This document shows positions 19,401-64,000 of a DNA stretch of 64,000 bases, piece by piece. The position numbers and the translations under genes are program-made. The notes beneath the pieces were generated by a model. That model did no database searches and was not told the origin of the DNA. It was given only the letters and a program-made list of their open reading frames with translations. The DNA comes from Paratrimastix pyriformis (taxonomy: Eukaryota > Preaxostyla > Paratrimastigidae): assembly GCA_027972325.1 (NCBI GenBank), contig JAPMOS010000041.1, forward strand, positions 37,501-101,500. Direction: 5' to 3'. Numbering within the stretch: position 1 is the first letter of the stretch; each line of letters starts with the position of its first letter.

Positions 19401-20347
19401 GGAACTTGGAAACCAAGAACCGGCAACCGAAGAAGATGAGTGGATGTCCCCCCAGGCGGAAGATATACCGGAGCGCCATAGCGGTTCCGTCCGCCATGAA
19501 CCAGGGGAGAATGAGAAATTCATAGGTGATCAAGACGGTGGCCAGCAGGAAGAAGGGTGCCATAAAGGCGAGCGCATGAGACACGGCCCGGAGGTGTTGC
19601 GAGAGATAGCATACTGCGGTGGTATGGAGTGTGAGGTTTCGAGGACAGTGAGAGGCAGACCAATGAGAATGCCGCAAATTGCCAAAGGAATGTACCTGGA
19701 AGGGAAAACAAAGTTGAGAAACAAAAGACGCAGTGAAAACGGACGTCCCCAGGGTGGACAGAAGTGCGCTGGATTCACAGGCAAGGGGTTGCAGCCCAAG
19801 CGACCAAAGACCCAATAGTACGACAATAAATGTCTGGAGAAAGGTTAAGTTCTCGTGGATTCTGTGGGTGGGAAAACAAACCGAAAGGTAGGCGCAGAAT
19901 TTGATGGTGGTCAATCCAAAGCAAACAAAAACGATCCACACGCAACATAAAGAAATAGCAATGTTGAAACCCGTCGTGTGGATGGTAATATACCAGTCAA
20001 AAATGGGTGCGACCGGTTCTGCACGGTGATTGATTTCAGCCTTAAAAAAAAAAGAGTTTCGAGGAAGTTTCAAAGAATTGCAAAAATGAGACCTCGAAAG
20101 GACCCAGCGCCAGGAAGACCACCCATGGAAGCACAAAACAAAAAAAGAAAATCGAGTAGCTACTTAATCTTAAGGTGTAGCGGAAAATCCGCCAAATAGA
20201 ACGATCGGCTTCGGGAATTCCTGGTGAGTCCTCGCTGGAAGCCGTGAATTAGGCCAGAAATGAAGAAAAGAGAACAACGGGTCGGCTGGAACACAGTCTT
20301 CAGCACCCCGGCATATGCAATGCATCGCGTCGGTCAGCTTGAGACAT
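13493..20347 (-). CDS. Very large multi-pass membrane protein of unknown family
   Basis: The start is ATG at 20347: exon 1 (20307-20347, MSQADRRDALHMPG), exon 2 (20093-20234, IFFFCFVLPWVVFLALGPFE, a membrane helix), and an exon from 20040. These three join in phase. The exon from 20040 carries several more helices (SLCCVWIVFVCFGL and others) and two GTCCGT/GTCTGC introns near 19760 and 19660. It then runs without a stop into more than 1000 residues of Ser/Pro/Ala-rich sequence (about 19370-15960). Next come a helix exon (about 15515-15690, LGGLGGLILVCLVEG), a gap filled by CA-rich repeats, and a last exon (13493-14640) with about four helices, an EEEEGEEE stretch and a Thr run. Length is roughly 1900 residues. 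No family recognised. The terminal TAA sits inside a GGTAAGTAAG donor-like sequence, so the real C-terminus may differ. Confidence 0.7.
14860..15240. repeat. CA-rich minisatellites (ACACGCACATCA and GCGCACACACAG)
   Basis: A 12-bp unit repeated about 14 times, then a 12-bp GCGCACACACAG unit, in an intron of the membrane-protein gene. Confidence 0.9.
15774..15880. repeat. (CCCAGC)n array
   Basis: Hexamer and pentamer units in an intron of the membrane-protein gene. Confidence 0.9.
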
Positions 20348-20563
20348 TTTCAACAAACGATGGGGCACGGAAAAGAGACGATCCCTGACTGATTTTCGTG
20401 CCTTTGTCCTGATCCTCGCATTCCGCCGCGTCGCACCCACTGACGCGGATCATCGGTTGGGAACTCGCGTCCGAAAAGCAAACAGCGAGTCAGTGGAGGA
20501 GGAGGAGATCATGAACATGGTGAAGAGGAGGTGGGAGGTGGGGGGGGGGGGTGAGGTGAGATT

Positions 20564-24162
<3,599 letters not shown>

Positions 24163-24373
24163 TCCATGTGAAGTGTGAGAAGTGATCGCTGGTGGCATCA
24201 AGGGTTTGAGTGCCGAGTTTGTACATAATCGGAAAGAAAGATCATACGGTGGGGGGAGGAGGGACGACGGGGTGGAGGGAGGCGAAAATGATAAAGGAGG
24301 AGGATGAGTTAACGGTATCGTTCGGAACACCGAAAAAAGAAGAGAAACGCGGAGCTTTGTGCATCATCGCTCG

Positions 24374-43254
<18,881 letters not shown>

Positions 43255-43368
43255 CCAAAAGCAGGGCGATCGCCAAACGACGAGCGCGCAACCGCCTGTT
43301 CAAATACCGAACAGTAAGTAGAGCCCTTTGGGTAATAATAATAATATAGAAGCCGGCGCTTTTTTGTG
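43255..43368. promoter_or_regulatory. Divergent promoter region between the giant gene and the EEP gene
   Basis: There are 114 bp between two start codons pointing away from each other. It contains an AT-rich GTAATAATAATAATATAG close to the plus-strand start, which could act as a core promoter element. Confidence 0.45.
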
Positions 43369-44311
43369 ATGAGCGGTTGGACCCATCTCTTCCTCCTGGC
43401 GGCCATGATTTGGCAGGTTCGGGCCATTGAACTGATCCCAGATGGCGGGCATATTCTTATTCACGAACCCGAACAATCTCGACCCACGGAGTCCAACTTA
43501 CAACCGGTGTATGTTCACACGCTGTTTCAGGCCATTTCGCCATTTATTGAGCCGGATGCCAAGTTGGTGGTCTTCCCTGAAACTCTTTCCGAGAAATATC
43601 TGGTGCACACCCAAAACGGCCATGACCCCACCGTGGTGCTCGTCCGGAATTCTGGGCAGGCCTTGGTCGAAGGACGCGAAACCTGTTTCAGGTTCCCGCT
43701 GGTTTCGACGGAGTCTTCCTGGATGATCGATTCTTGCGTGCGGTTGAACATGCATGGGGCTCCAGTGTCTGCGCTCTTCTCTAGTGCTCTTCCTCACACC
43801 GGGCTCTCTTCTAGGCCTGCCATCACCCGGTTTATTTCGACGCCTTTGGCAATGGGGGACGATCTTTCCAACCTCGGGGACTGTTCGCCCTGGGATTTTG
43901 CCTGTCTCCTCTCGCTCTTCCATCCCACCCGTCAATGCTGTTTGCCCATGATCGCCGTGCCCACGCCGACCTTCCCGTCGCGGAGCACCCCGGAGACGCT
44001 GACCCTGGTTACATACAACACCTGGAATTTCAACCACTGGCGTGAGCGGCTGCCCCGTCTGGGCTCCCTGATAGCCGACTCCACCCCGGATGTGGTGGGA
44101 CTGCAGGAGATGCGACACAACTCCCTGTTGAACCCAGAAGCGGACGACTCGTCTCATATCCTGTCCCAACCCCAGGATTTTTTGGAATGGATGCACGTGC
44201 ACGAGGCACGGAACGGGCGTGGTTCCCATCCGTGGAACCTTGTGTGGGCCCGGTCCATGACGTACTATCAGGGATCGATTCAAGGTTTGTCTTGCCATTT
44301 TCAACACTTTT

Positions 44312-44343
<32 letters not shown>

Positions 44344-46053
44344 GACCGAAAGAGTGGCTCGTACCCGCACAGCAGTTTCTCCAACCCACAATCACGTCAT
44401 TCTTCTGTTCTCCCTCGTTTGTTGACGATTACGATAATGATTGGATGATGATGATGATGCCTGGATGATGATGATGATGATTGGATGATGATGATGATGA
44501 TGATGATGATAATGATGATGATGATAATGATGATGATGATGATGATGATGATGACCGAATGATGATGCTGGATGATGATTGCGGCCTCAGGTCCCGAGCT
44601 GGCCGATGAAGGCCTTGCGCTTGCCACCCCATGGCCGCTGCTTTCCCACTCGACCTACCGGCTACCCCACAACCCATACGACCCAGACGACGTGCACCAT
44701 CGGCTGGTACTCCGGGGCCTGGTGGCTCCCTCCGCCGGCTCGCTCCTCCAAGTCTTCGTGACCCACCTGTCCCTCTCTGCCGTGCAGCAGCAATGGCAGG
44801 CGCTGCGGGCCGCCCTGTGGATGGCGACCCCTGAACATACCGCCAATCACCTTGGTGAGGATGGGAACCCCGTCCGGCCGGCCCGCGTTCTGATGGGCGA
44901 CCTGAACGCCAACCAGAACTCGTCCGTGGTGCGGTTTCTGCGGGGTGACCTGGCCGTGCGACTGACCGTGCCTTTGGTCACGGCGGGCCGGGCCGGGCTG
45001 CAACGACACACGGTGCGTGTGCGTCGAATCGGTGGACTGCCCGTTCTTGTGGGTCTTGATGATCCGCTCCTCGCTACCTTGTGGTCCTCACGCTGTGTCC
45101 ACGTCGCACAGGGCAGCCGGGTGGAGCCGCACCTCTTCCGGGCCCATGCGGAACCCAATGGGGCACTGGGGTATGCCGACCTGACCGCTGGGAATGTCGA
45201 CATCGAGGAGGTCGAACTGGCTCTGCCGATTGGGTGCTGGCCTTCGGGAAATGAAGTCGGCGACGTTGCTGATGCTGATGCGGTGGAAGAAGAAGAGGAG
45301 GAGGAGGAGGAGGAGGAAGAGTCGGCCGATGTGGACAGTGCCCCTGGGCTGCCCTTTGAATTTTGGTGGAGCCCCGGGATGGTCGACACGTGGGCACGTG
45401 TGGGCCGGCGCGGGAAGGAGGCGGATGAGGACGGAAACACGTTTGTCTCGTGGCATCCCAAGCAGCGCATCGACCATGTCTTTGTCGAACGGGACTGGGC
45501 CTCCGAGGAGCACGAAGAAGTGTTCGGTGCTGAGGATGTGATGCCACCAACAGGCGCTGATTTATACCGGCGGCACCACGAGGATGATGGTCTGCGCCGC
45601 TACCCCCCCCCGGGGTAAGCTCGACTTGCAATTTTCTGCAATTTTCTGCACTTTTCTGCACTTTTCTATCAACTTTCGCACTTTTTTTTTTTTTTGTGTG
45701 TGTGTGGTTGTGTCGACCCAGTGACATCTTCCCCCCTTTCGGCGCTCTGGCATCCGACCGCCATCACGCGCCTCGGCCGGGCCGCCGCCGCCCACCAGCT
45801 GCAGCTGTGCGACCCGACGGATATCAAGCGCGCTGCCGAGGCCCGGTTTCAGCTGCGCTGGTTCAACTACCGGGCGGGCGGGTCGAAAGGGCCGGCACCG
45901 CCGTTGGCGGCCGGCAGTCGGAATCCACCGGCCGCTATGACCCCCGAAGCGGCAGAACTGCTGGCCCGGGTGGCCGTCGAGTATGCGGAGTGCGAACTGC
46001 CCCCCAGCGACCACACGGGGCTCAGGGTGGAGCTGGCCAGGCCAGGGAAGTGA
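43369..46053 (+). CDS. Secreted endonuclease/exonuclease/phosphatase (EEP) family protein
   Basis: Three exons (43369-44284, 44591-45589, 45722-46053) sum to 2247 nt, exactly 748 codons plus stop, with donors GTTTGT and GTCTGC. The first 20 residues (WTHLFLLAAMIWQVRA) form a signal peptide. An N-terminal domain of about 190 residues, not recognised, precedes the EEP fold: TLVTYNTWNF, DVVGLQEMR (metal-binding Glu), FVTHLS, VLMGDLNANQ (catalytic Asp/Asn), QRIDHVFV, and PPSDHTGLRVEL (terminal SDH). These residues suggest an active Mg-dependent phosphodiesterase; the substrate (DNA, phosphoinositide or sphingomyelin) cannot be told. An acidic Glu loop (about 45285-45320) interrupts the domain. 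The ATG at 43369 is chosen because it gives the signal peptide. Confidence 0.85.
44425..44578. repeat. (GAT)n array with poly-G upstream
   Basis: EEP-gene intron 1, which also holds about 13 T and 20 G near 44310-44341. Confidence 0.9.
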
Positions 46054-46099
46054 GGCCCGATGATGAACGGTTTTTTTTTTCTTCTCAAAGACAGGCAAG

Positions 46100-46290
46100 T
46101 GGCTCCAACCCACATCCCCCAACTGCGGCTTCAACCCCAAACCCCAATGGCGGCTCCAACCCCAATGCCAACCACTCGGTGGCTTCAACCCAACCCTGAC
46201 GGTGGCTCCAACCCCCGACCCTGATGGTGGCTCCAACCCCCGACCTTCAACCCCAACCCTGACGGTGGCTTCAACCCCCACCAACGAATA
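46100..46290. repeat. GGTGGCTCCAACCCC minisatellite between genes
   Basis: Imperfect copies with CCTGAC spacers in the 360-bp gap between the convergent EEP and polyglutamine genes. Nothing else was seen in this gap. Confidence 0.8.
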
Positions 46291-46412
46291 AGTCGATTCT
46301 TTTTGTGGGGCAGCGCGCATGCACGCTCCACCTTTGAGACAACAAGCGCACGGGATCCTTCTAGAAGGGGGGGAGGGGGGGAGGAGGGAGGAGGAGGGCG
46401 GTGGCCTTTGGG

Positions 46413-49246
<2,834 letters not shown>

Positions 49247-49450
49247 TCCGAATGGATACCCATAGCGCTCAAGGCAAGGCAAAATAACACATGGCTGCGC
49301 CCTTGGCATCGACCTCCACATTCCCCGCAGTCTCATCCACAGTCTCATGGGGCAGTTGAGCGTGTCAACAGGACTCTCCCTGCATTTTTTTTTCCCCGCA
49401 CTCTGATGACCTAGCTCCGCTCCAATGCTGAAGGTGCTCCGTTTAAATTT

Positions 49451-49522
49451 GAAAACACACCCCCTCTCCGGAATAGGGAGGGAGCATGCCAGCCCTGTAA
49501 GGGCTGTATCACAGTGGGAAAA
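49451..49522 (+). other. Two-hairpin dispersed element, copy 2
   Basis: Matches 33960-34031 almost base for base from GAAAACAC through TATCACAGTGG. Flanks differ, except that both copies sit next to AT-rich sequence (TTTAAATTT here). It lies between the polyglutamine gene and the ATG14-like gene. Confidence 0.6.
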
Positions 49523-49630
49523 ATTGTGAAACGGGCCCCAGTCTAAAAAAGGCTGGGACCCCTTCATATTTGAGAGATAAGACAGCGAGGGAGAGCAGCC
49601 CTTGATGTCGGCCCGACCACCACCACAAGA

Positions 49631-50092
49631 TTATGGGATTCGACTCGATGCCATTATGGGCTGTTTTCGGGGATCGCCCAGAAACCACGAAAGGATGACG
49701 ACTTGCAAAAAATCAAAGACAGACACGCACAGGGGAGGCATGCAAGTGAGGCAAGACGTTCACATCCGGATCAAGTGCGTCTGTGTGTGTGTGTGTGTGG
49801 GGGGGTGGGTAGTGGTGGTGGGTGGATGGATGGAGGTGGGTGATGGAGGTGGTGGTGATGGTGGTGGTGGTGGTGGGGGGGGGGGGGGGGGGGGGGGGGA
49901 TGTGAGGAGGAGGAGGAAAGGATGTCAGACCGCGGATCCAGCGCAGGGCTTCAGATGGGTTCGCGGAAATTCTGATGGAGGAGGTCGAGGTCGAGGTGGG
50001 TGGGAGGGAGAGATGGGGGAGGGGGTCATGTCAACATTCTTTCCATTCCACTCCGCAACGCGATCATGAATTGCTAAACAAACGGATGATGG

Positions 50093-50130
<38 letters not shown>

Positions 50131-50161
50131 GATGATGATGATGATTGGATGATGATGATTG

Positions 50162-50241
<80 letters not shown>

Positions 50242-51076
50242 GGAATCATCCGCCCTACAGACTCAATTCCGCTCAACTCATCAAGAAGACCCTCGTGCGC
50301 CAGCCGTCGAACCAGCGCCGGCGGCCGAGAAAAGGTCCCGCGGAGGATCCCCAGGGGCGGATAGACAAACGACATCCGGCACAGCAGGGCCGCCAGGTGG
50401 GCCATGTGCTCCAGTGCCGCGGTCAGGATTTCCTGCTGGGATTCCTCGAGATTTGGGGTGGTGGCGAGCGGTTGGGAGTAGTCAACCCCGGCAATGGTGC
50501 ACGAGGGCCCATCGACCACGTCAAACACCGACAGGATTGTGACCAACATTCGGTAGCTGATGACTGCGCGATGCTGGGAAATCCAAATGGATCGAAAACG
50601 AACCGCAGGTGATTTGGGGCAGACCAGGTAATCAAAGGACTGCCGATAACGTGGGTCAGCCGAAGAAACATGGGGAATTCTTTTGCGATATGTGTATAGG
50701 AGTTGGCGGGCTCGATTGCTGTTCTGTATTCTCTCGCATTCTTCCCGCTCTATCCACCAAATGATGCCAATGCAGAGAGGTGGGCCTGCCAAACAGACCC
50801 CGCATAAGCTTCAATTTGGCGTTGGCTAATTTTTTCCGGGTTTCTTCGAGGCTGCGCTTGGCTGCTTCGAGTTTTCGATATTTCTCTGGCAAAGACAATT
50901 GCTATGAGACAGATCGACGCTGAAAGCAGACCTAAGTAGGCGCGGAGGCGTGCGGATGTTAGAGTGCGTTGAACGACCATCCGTTCGCGTGCATCTATAC
51001 AAAATGTAGCGCTCGAGCGAATGCACTGTGTGCAACATAGGATCGGAGAAAAATTATGGCAGAGGGCACATTCCAT
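49631..51076 (-). CDS. ATG14: ATG14/UVRAG-like subunit of the autophagy PI3-kinase complex
   Basis: Probable subunit of the class III PI3-kinase (Vps34) complex. Exons read right to left: 50932-51076, 50799-50885, 50625-50749, 50263-50573, 49931-49971; every join is in phase and all donors are GTCTG. The N-terminus MECALCHNF...CCTQC is a double CxxC motif placed as in ATG14. Next comes a coiled coil (EKYRKLEAAKRSLEETRKKL), then RARQLLYTYRKRIP, and a C-terminal domain with TIAGVDY and AALEHMAHLAALLCRM, which matches the family pattern of a short strand then 'ALGYVAHLV'. The last exon is uncertain; an acceptor near 49704 would give a short tail with a stop at 49631-49633. UVRAG/Vps38 is the alternative, but the CxxC pair favours ATG14. 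Confidence 0.7.
50088..50240. repeat. (GAT)n array
   Basis: Intron of the ATG14-like gene. Confidence 0.95.
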
Positions 51077-51286
51077 AACTTTCGCGAATTGCGAAAAATT
51101 GAAGGAATAGTCGATGACTCCCGAAAGGTGAAAGAGAAGTTGGGCTCGGATCGTCCAGCTTCTTTTGGGCCGATCTTTTCCCTTTCCCTTTCCCCCGTTT
51201 CGTGTTGTTTTACAGTAGATTCATTCTTGCAAGCCAAAAAAAGAAATAATCGAAAGAAATATCGGAAAAGTTGAAACGATGAAGTC

Positions 51287-61803
<10,517 letters not shown>

Positions 61804-61932
61804 ATGGATCAAGGGGAAAACGCTGGCCCGAGAACAGAAATAGAAAGAGGAACCCTGGTTCTGGAAACAGCAGGCTAGTTTGCTTGTTGGGGCTGTCTCT
61901 GGAGTAGCTTCTGTCGTTTTCACTCTCTGACC
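61804..61932. promoter_or_regulatory. Divergent promoter region between the golgin-84-like and Sir2 genes
   Basis: There are 129 bp between two start codons that point away from each other. No clear TATA box is present. Confidence 0.45.
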
Positions 61933-63164
61933 ATGGACGCCAGCAACGACTCTTTGCAAAGACTCGTTGCTGATATCAAGAACGGCGCACGAGTATTATT
62001 TGTGACGGGCGCCGGGCTCAGCGTTGCTTCGGGAATCACTCCCTATCGAGGTTCCAAAAATGCCATTTGGTCCAAGTTCGTGCTCGATTGGGGAACCAAG
62101 AAAAAGTTTAAGAAGAACCCTGCCCGATGGTCTGATTTTGCTGCGTCTCGTTGCCCACCGCACTCCTCACCCGCAGGTGGAATGAATTTTGGTTGCGTAC
62201 CCATGAAACGGGAGAATTTTTGAATGCTGTTCCGAATCCTGGCCATTACGCAATCTCCCACGTGACGGAAGTGTGCAATTGTAAAGTGATGTCTGCATCA
62301 CCGCTTCCAGCCACCCTTCCAATTCCATCCGGACCTTCTTTTTAGCACGCAAAACATTGACCGACTGCACTTGAAGAGCAGCCTTCCCGAGGAGAAGCTG
62401 ATTGAGGTTCACGGGCGGCTGGGGCTGTACAAGTGGTCGGTCTCTCCCCGGTGATGAACCCGTGCCTGCTCCCCCCCCCAAACATCCCCCCCCCATCCCC
62501 CCCCATCCCCCAACACCCCACCCCCAACACCCCATCCCCCAACACCTCCCAACACCCCCATCCTCCCTCCACATCCCTCCACATCCCTCCACATCCCTCC
62601 ACATCCCTCCACATCCCTCCATCCCTCTTTTTCCTGTCATTGGTCCCTCCAGCCTCTTCCTCTCCTCATTCCCGCGCTCACGGGCAGGTCCCAATGACAC
62701 CACTCTCCCTCCCGTTCCCCCAACTCTCCGCCCTCACACTCTCGTGCCTCTCTCCCGGGGGTGGGGCGATGCCTCTACGTCTCCAGTACCCGGCCTGACT
62801 GTCCATTCAACTACCAAGAATACCTGTGCGACATGAAGATCGAGAATTTCGGTCCGTCCCGGCCAACCCCACTCCCCGATCGTCATCCACTCCGCCTCCT
62901 CCCCCGTCATCATCAACAATCTTCATCACCATCACCATCACCTGCGTTCTCAGCATCAGCATCAGCATCAGCATCAGCATCAGCATCAGCATCAGCATCA
63001 GCATCAGCATCAGCATCAGCATCAGCATCAGCATCAGCATCAGCATCAGCATCATCCGATCGTCATCGTCATCTCATCATCATCAGCATCCAATCATCAG
63101 CTCCAATCATCAGCATCAGCATCAGCATCATCAGCATCAGCATCAGCATCAGCATCATCATCAG

Positions 63165-63233
<69 letters not shown>

Positions 63234-63616
63234 ATCATCATCATCATCATCATCCAATCATCATCATCCAATCATCATCAGCATCATCATCATCATCAGC
63301 ATCATCAGCATCATCAGCATCGCTCTGCATCACATCATTATTCATCAGCATCTCAATCACCCAATCACCCTCCCCCCTGCACCATTCTCTTTCACCAGCC
63401 GAGGAAGGCACCTCCATGGCGGCCGGCGACCTGCGTGTGAATCCGCCCCTGTGCCCGTCCTGCGGTGGGTTCCTGATGCCCCTCTCGCTGCTCTTCGACG
63501 AGACATACACCAGCCACACCTTCTACCAGTGGGAGAAGGCCGCCGAGTGGCTCGTCGATGCCGACGTCTTCGTCTGTGCGGCATGGATGGGGGCATCATC
63601 ATCATCATCATCCAAG

Positions 63617-63649
<33 letters not shown>

Positions 63650-63697
63650 AGCATCATCATCATCCAATCATCATCATCATCATCATCATCATCCAAA

Positions 63698-63771
<74 letters not shown>

Positions 63772-64000
63772 CCCCCAATCATTTGCAGGGCGTTTCGCAC
63801 ATCACGTTCTTTCTTCCGTTTTCTGCCTTGGCTCGATCGCCCCCCCCCCCCCCCCCCAACCCCCTCACCCCACCCCACCCCACCCCACCCACCCCGGCAC
63901 CCAACCGGCGCCCGCAGGTCTTCGTGGGGACCTCGTTCAGCGTGGGGGTCACCCAGACGGCCCTGGAGATTGCCGACTCGTACTGCAAAACCGTCTACTC
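61933..64000 (+). CDS. Sir2-family NAD-dependent protein deacylase (3' end outside window)
   Basis: Exons: 61933-62129, 62177-62290, 62346-62435, 62787-62851, 63399-63571, 63918 to the edge. All six joins are in phase; donors are GTCTG, GTCGG or GTCCG. Motifs: [15 protein letters not shown] (NAD-binding GAGxS), [20 protein letters not shown] (catalytic Asn and Asp), EVHGRLG (catalytic His), zinc Cys pairs (YKCTRPDC and LCPSCGG), and VGTSFSVG. All expected catalytic residues are present. The loop after GI reads TPYRG rather than the usual PDFRG, and the segment between the YRG and QN motifs is a shortened helical module. Introns hold AGCATC, ATC and CCCAACA runs. Right edge truncated. Confidence 0.9.
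62950..63350. repeat. (AGCATC)n and (ATC)n arrays
   Basis: Intron 4 of the Sir2 gene. Confidence 0.95.
63590..63772. repeat. (ATC)n array
   Basis: Intron 5 of the Sir2 gene; followed by poly-C and CACCC runs. Confidence 0.95.

Noticed and set aside
19857-19880. A 20-nt intron-like GTTTG...CACAG in the membrane-protein gene
   Set aside because: Too short for a spliceosomal intron, and removing it brings a stop into frame; the frame is open without it.
43765-43814. Possible 50-nt intron (GTGTCTG...TTCTAG) in EEP exon 1
   Set aside because: Removing it would shift the frame away from the conserved TYNTW motif; the unspliced frame is open and all three exons total a whole number of codons.

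Overview
This window is nuclear DNA of a GC-rich, intron-rich, microsatellite-laden eukaryote, most likely a protist. No operons, Shine-Dalgarno sites, phage, integrases or CRISPR arrays are present. Genes are ordinary eukaryotic housekeeping genes cut into many exons. The introns are filled with (ATC/GAT)n arrays, minisatellites and dinucleotide runs. The species cannot be named from the sequence alone.

Layout, left to right: DDX51/Dbp6-type DEAD-box helicase (+, 5' end outside the window, to 7716); TFIIA small subunit (-, 7916-8391); a Pro/Ala-rich protein with Lys/His runs, possibly Mediator subunit 19 (-, 8615-10696); OST4 oligosaccharyltransferase subunit (+, 10745-10921); UBA5, the UFM1-activating E1 (-, 11135-12619); a very large multi-pass membrane protein of unknown family (-, 13493-20347); a coiled-coil protein of unknown function whose last intron holds two tRNA genes (-, 20564-24162); a roughly 19 kb, many-exon Pro-rich/coiled-coil gene with a tRNA-Ala in one intron (-, 24374-43254); a secreted endonuclease/exonuclease/phosphatase-fold protein (+, 43369-46053); an unrecognised polyglutamine protein (-, 46413-49246); an ATG14/UVRAG-like autophagy PI3-kinase subunit (-, about 49631-51076); a golgin-84-like tail-anchored coiled-coil protein (-, 51287-61803); and a Sir2 deacetylase cut by the right edge (+, 61933 onward).

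The genes do not form one pathway. Several act in the endomembrane system: OST4 (N-glycosylation), UBA5 (UFMylation), ATG14-like (autophagy), golgin-84-like (Golgi), and the secreted EEP protein. Three neighbouring pairs are divergent with 48 to 129 bp between start codons, suggesting shared promoters.

The strongest unusual signals are: (1) 5' splice sites dominated by GTCYG, with C instead of a purine at +3, supported by exact reading-phase agreement across many introns; (2) repeated copies of exon edges at the far side of adjacent intronic arrays; (3) an OST4 start codon split by a 54-nt, stop-free, in-frame intron; (4) two dispersed hairpin elements; (5) long inverted intronic repeats bracketing two coiled-coil exons; (6) tRNA genes nested in introns. 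No transposase, reverse transcriptase, capsid or envelope gene was recognised.
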